From a virus, in IMG/VR virus record IMGVR_UViG_3300028557_000081, positions 1 to 40,723 of that record: a DNA stretch of 40,723 nucleotides. One strand, given 5' to 3'. Both the position numbers and the translations under genes were made by a program. The notes under the pieces were generated by a model. The model was given only the letters and a program-made list of their open reading frames with translations, did not search any database and was not told the origin of the DNA. Shown one piece after another: positions 38,079-40,723 of this stretch; the first letter of the stretch is position 1; each line of letters opens with the position of its first letter.

Positions 38079-38185
38079 ATCCGCAAATTAGCGCCATCCT
38101 ACCTGCGGGGAAGCTTGTAATCGCGATGGGATTAAGTTTATCAGCCGGTTTTCCCGCGTTTCCGGTGACCGATGTAGGGGAGTGG

Positions 38186-38190
38186 TTGAC
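38186..38190 (+). promoter_or_regulatory. TTGAC box, 14 nt before the start at 38205
   Basis: TGCCG-ACT-CCGGCA can form a hairpin between the box and the ATG. No gene stops here, so the box is not merely a stop codon context. Confidence 0.62.
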
Positions 38191-38204
38191 ATGCCGACTC
38201 CGGC

Positions 38205-38396
38205 ATGAACGCCATCAAAATCCTCACTCTCGTCGGCAAAGTTGCCGGAGTCATCGCCGGTCTCAATGTCATCCCGTTCGTCCCGCCCCAATACGGGCTC
38301 TTCATCTTCGCCGGGGCCTCGATCCTCAAGGACGTGGTGAATCGGGTGGGTGATCTCGTGGACGACGGCAAGCAGAACGATTCGTTCAAGGCCTGA
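38205..38396 (+). CDS. small membrane protein, holin candidate
   Basis: 63 residues: 'ILTLVGKVAGVIAGLNVIPFVPPQYGLFIFAGASIL' gives two short hydrophobic stretches, followed by a charged tail 'DLVDDGKQNDSFKA'. Its position directly before the spanin pair makes it the better holin candidate. Confidence 0.62.
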   Translation: MNAIKILTLVGKVAGVIAGLNVIPFVPPQYGLFIFAGASILKDVVNRVGDLVDDGKQNDSFKA

Positions 38397-38401
38397 TCCC
38401 C

Positions 38402-38572
38402 ATGTGGACGGCAATCCTCGCCCTCCTTCAATCCGTGCCGGTCGTAGCCCGGATCGTGGAAAAGCTCACGCCAACCCGGCGCGAGCGGCTGATCGACAAA
38501 ATCCGCACCGACAAACAGCATGAACGTGAGCAGATCGATACTTGGGTTGATCGCGGCGGCAGCCCTCAATAG
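38402..38572 (+). CDS. Rz-like inner-membrane spanin
   Basis: 56 residues from ATG 38402. An N-terminal hydrophobic segment 'MWTAILALLQSVPVVARIV' and a charged helix 'RRERLIDKIRTDKQHEREQID' give the N-in, periplasmic-helix layout of an i-spanin, although it is very short. It overlaps the lipoprotein gene in another frame, the classic Rz/Rz1 arrangement. Confidence 0.65.
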   Translation: MWTAILALLQSVPVVARIVEKLTPTRRERLIDKIRTDKQHEREQIDTWVDRGGSPQ

Positions 38573-38759
38573 TTGTTGCGTAACAACTTCGAGCGTTCCT
38601 CCGCTCCCCGACGGCAATGTGCGCCGCCTCCTTCAATCCTACCCGCAGGAAGCCGAGAAAGCCCGCGTTGCCGCACCCGCTTTCACCCGCGACGCATTGA
38701 AGACGATCTCCGGGTTGGAGGAGCAGGTCTTGGTTCTCGGCGTGCTGCCCGAGCCGTGA
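38520..38759 (+). CDS. Rz1-like outer-membrane spanin lipoprotein
   Basis: 79 residues. 'MNVSRSILGLIAAAALNSC' is a lipoprotein signal peptide with lipobox-like 'LNSC' (Cys about 19). The mature part is Pro/Ala-rich at first ('VPPLPDGN') then helical. It starts inside the i-spanin gene in another frame and extends beyond it. Would fuse outer and inner membranes at lysis, so the host is diderm. Confidence 0.7.
   Translation: MNVSRSILGLIAAAALNSCCVTTSSVPPLPDGNVRRLLQSYPQEAEKARVAAPAFTRDALKTISGLEEQVLVLGVLPEP
38572..38587. repeat. 16-bp palindrome, copy 5
   Basis: GTTGTTGCGTAACAAC, at the i-spanin stop and inside the Rz1-like signal region, read there as CCVTT, not LRN. Confidence 0.75.
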
Positions 38760-38762
38760 ATC

Positions 38763-38978
38763 TCACTCCTTGATAAAACGCATCGTCTCCTGCTTCACGG
38801 CGGCGATCAATTTTTCTGCGCGCACGTCTGCCAAGTGGCTGTTGACCACGAACAGGGCATGCACCACGCCGGGGATCCAGAAACAGAGCGTGAGCATCAA
38901 ATTCAGAATCGCCTGAAACGGCTTCCCGCAAAGCAGCACCGCAACCGGAGGCAACACGATGGCGAGCAAGTAGCGCAT
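38763..38978 (-). CDS. Pmp3/YqaE-family membrane protein (moron)
   Basis: 71 residues. 'LLAIVLPPVAVLLCGKPFQAILNLMLTLCFWIPGVVHALFVV' is the two-helix Pmp3/YqaE signature (LPP..V.l..G....lN..Lt...wiPG.iHA). A small inner-membrane protein linked to membrane potential and stress in other organisms. Convergent with the spanin gene (3-bp gap) and probably expressed from the lysogen. Confidence 0.9.
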   Translation of the reverse strand: MRYLLAIVLPPVAVLLCGKPFQAILNLMLTLCFWIPGVVHALFVVNSHLADVRAEKLIAAVKQETMRFIKE

Positions 38979-39009
38979 GGGAGTATTCTGGATCCCGGCC
39001 GATTTGGGT

Positions 39010-40575
39010 TCAATCGCGATTTTTCAATTTGCCGACCTTTGAATGCTTCCCCTTTTTCGCTGGAAGGGCGTTCTTAACTCGCCCCGGCTTATCCATTTTC
39101 CGTCTGGATACCGGCTCGCTCGAAAGAACCTCAATCGAACCACCCTCCTCCGTATAACGCACTTCCCGGCCATCGAAGGTTTTGACGGTAAACCAGCGTT
39201 CCTGCGGATGGACTTCAATGCGCTCAATAATCGCCCGGGCGTTTTCCTTCAGCTTGGAAGCATCCCTCCAATCAACATGGTCCAGATCCATGCTGGGGGC
39301 AGAGCTATCGACCTTCATCTCCGCAATCCGGCTCTCCAATTCTTTTTTCTCGGATTCAAGCAGGCGCAGTTTTTCATGAGCCCCGGCGGAAAAGCCCTCC
39401 GCAATAAAATCAACCAGCCGCGGGATCTTCGCCTCGATCTCGTCTTTCCGCTTGAGGGCGTCCTCCAATTCCTGATTCTGCTTTTTGGCCGAGGGCGGGC
39501 ATGTCGTGATGGCTTCACAGGCACCAATCAATGCTTCCAGAAACCGACCGTAGTGCCATGTGATGCGCGGAGCTGCTCCAACCGTGGCGGCGGCATCCAC
39601 CAGATAAGAGTAACCCCGCGCTTCATCCGAAACGAGACGCATCATTTTCCGTCCGGTCATCACGTTGTAAAGCAAGCCCGCTATCGGGTTTCCCTGTCCC
39701 CGGCCCCGATACGATGACCGGGTGCGGCGAATCCGCTGGACCGTGGAATACAAATCCATCGGGACCACGGCGGGGTAGTATCCCGGAACGGGGTCGCAGA
39801 GAACCCGCTTGCCGTCCACCGTGCGCCCCAACTGAAACTCCCCAATCACGGCGCGGGAATCCAAGATGTTCTTGATACCCGTCGGATACCACCGGATCCC
39901 TTTGCCCATTCTGGGAACATTCTCCCGTTGCAAAATCTGGGCGATCTGAAGCCCTCCCTTCCCCTGTGCCGACATCTGGAAGATTCGCTTTACGATTTTC
40001 GCCTTCTCCGGAATCACCTCAAACTTTTTCCGGTCGGCACTGAGCTTCAACCATCCGGGGCACAAGGCCGTGATCTTCTCAGTCCCGGCCCGGCCACGTT
40101 TTGCATCCCATGCCTGAGTGCTCCGCATCGACTTGATCCGGCTTTCCTCGTTCGCCCGGCTCAGGATCGTCAGGCTGATGATCAGGTCCGTGAAATTTCC
40201 GTCATTGATCCGCTTCTTGTCGTAGACCCGTTCATCAGCCAAAGTCACCACCACGATCCCGGCATTGATGATCCCGAGGAACATCTGCAGCGCATACGTG
40301 ATGTCGGTTCGGGACAATCGGTCCAGGCTTTCCACGATCAGGTAGGAACCGGGTTCGATAGCCCCGGATTCCACCCGGCTCAGGAACGCCTTCAGCGCCC
40401 CCTTGTCCGCATTCTTGCTCCGGAACGCCGAGACCCCGAGGTCGCGGTAGTTCTCCACCAGCGGGATCCCGTTCTTCTGGCACCAGTTTTTCGCCAGCGT
40501 AGTTTGACGGCGCAGGGAGTCTCCGTGTATTTGGTCAGCAGTGGAAAACCTCAAATACGAATAGGCCTTATGCAT
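39010..40575 (-). CDS. large serine recombinase (integrase)
   Basis: 521 residues. 'YLRFSTADQIHGDSLRRQ' has the catalytic Ser (about 11), 'IVESLDRLSRTDITYALQMF' and 'DGNFTDLIISLTILSRANEESRIKSMR' complete the resolvase domain. The recombinase domain ('GGLQIAQILQRENVPR', 'WYPTGIKNILDSRAVIGEFQLGR') and a C-terminal coiled coil ('KKQNQELEDALKRKDEIEAKI') follow. The usual zinc ribbon (C..C) is replaced by 'LLYNVMTGRKMMRLV', with no cysteines. Its 5' end abuts the candidate attR, as expected. It would catalyse attP x attB integration. Confidence 0.93.
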   Translation of the reverse strand: MHKAYSYLRFSTADQIHGDSLRRQTTLAKNWCQKNGIPLVENYRDLGVSAFRSKNADKGALKAFLSRVESGAIEPGSYLIVESLDRLSRTDITYALQMFLGIINAGIVVVTLADERVYDKKRINDGNFTDLIISLTILSRANEESRIKSMRSTQAWDAKRGRAGTEKITALCPGWLKLSADRKKFEVIPEKAKIVKRIFQMSAQGKGGLQIAQILQRENVPRMGKGIRWYPTGIKNILDSRAVIGEFQLGRTVDGKRVLCDPVPGYYPAVVPMDLYSTVQRIRRTRSSYRGRGQGNPIAGLLYNVMTGRKMMRLVSDEARGYSYLVDAAATVGAAPRITWHYGRFLEALIGACEAITTCPPSAKKQNQELEDALKRKDEIEAKIPRLVDFIAEGFSAGAHEKLRLLESEKKELESRIAEMKVDSSAPSMDLDHVDWRDASKLKENARAIIERIEVHPQERWFTVKTFDGREVRYTEEGGSIEVLSSEPVSRRKMDKPGRVKNALPAKKGKHSKVGKLKNRD

Positions 40576-40583
40576 GAGCTATT
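40575..40583 (+). repeat. candidate attR core
   Basis: TGAGCTATT, matching 390-398. The first base is the last base of the integrase ATG complement; the last base is the final base of the flanking host gene's stop codon. Confidence 0.4.
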
Positions 40584-40723
40584 TATGCCGCTGATGGATT
40601 GTGTGGTAAAGTATAAAGTAGGGAGCAGCCTTTGGTGCCAAAAGCAAGTGGGAGCAGGTCATCGGGGACGTTCGCCAGAAAAATCTCGCTCTCTGAGGTG
40701 GCGTAGAGTATGTTCCGACCATG
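40583..40723 (-). CDS. unidentified host gene, C-terminal 46 residues
   Basis: Open on the minus strand from the right edge (HGRNILYATSESEIFLANVPDDLLPL...SAA) to TAA 40585-40583. The stop shares a base with the candidate attachment core and would be kept in the unoccupied site, so integration appears not to truncate it. Too short to name. Confidence 0.55.
   Translation of the reverse strand, partial: HGRNILYATSESEIFLANVPDDLLPLAFGTKGCSLLYTLPHNPSAA

Noticed and set aside
1-40723. CRISPR array, rRNA genes or retron-like structures
   Set aside because: No regularly spaced direct repeats, rRNA-like sequence or reverse transcriptase motif was found.

Overview
This window holds an almost complete, integrated, lambda-like siphovirus prophage of about 40.2 kb. 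On the left (to ~389) is the 3' end of a host alpha-L-rhamnosidase gene. On the right (from 40583) is the 3' end of an unidentified host gene on the opposite strand. A 9-bp direct repeat (390-398 and 40575-40583) at both edges, next to a large serine integrase gene at the right edge, is my best candidate for the attachment core. The DNA is GC-rich. The HU-type protein, the CPXCG protein and the few strong Shine-Dalgarno sites would suit a Verrucomicrobiota host. That is inference from family resemblance, not a database result.

Layout. 394-12679 is a mostly leftward accessory or early region with many ATGA-coupled genes. It encodes two ATP-dependent ligase-fold proteins, two AAA+ ATPases, a RadC/JAB-fold protein, a predicted papain-like protein, a class II glutamine amidotransferase, an amidoligase, a stand-alone MgsA/RarA C-terminal domain, a PIN toxin pair and many small proteins. 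Host-like rightward genes (HU, YecH-like, a secreted protein) sit between them. An IS4-family element (12735-14196) with a 12-bp target duplication has landed in one promoter/leader. 14286-16679 has a TAGT-like glycosyltransferase, a tRNA-Met, a ParB-like protein, an Xre-type regulator with a divergent palindromic operator, and a possible excisionase.

17046-36565 is the rightward structural module: small and large terminase, endolysin, connector, portal, S49 protease with a nested scaffold, capsid, a toxin-antitoxin insertion behind a terminator, head-tail and tail proteins, a tail chaperone with a -1 frameshift site, tape measure, and a tail fibre with a collagen-like stretch and a probable beta-propeller. 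36571-38759 holds a fibre-associated protein, holin candidates and an overlapping Rz/Rz1-type spanin pair. A Pmp3-type gene and the integrase close the element. No DNA polymerase, primase or replicative helicase is visible.

Most notable structures that the genes do not explain: (1) the pentamer TTGAC placed 14 (11-18) nt before 14 start codons on both strands, including an internal start that separates a scaffold from the S49 protease; (2) five copies of a 16-bp palindrome GTYGTTRCGTAACRAC; (3) a family of repeated promoter/leader blocks in front of several leftward early genes; (4) a coupled operon that combines an amidoligase, a glutamine amidotransferase, a JAB fold, a papain-like fold and two AAA+ proteins, which could be an uncharacterised amide/isopeptide conjugation system.
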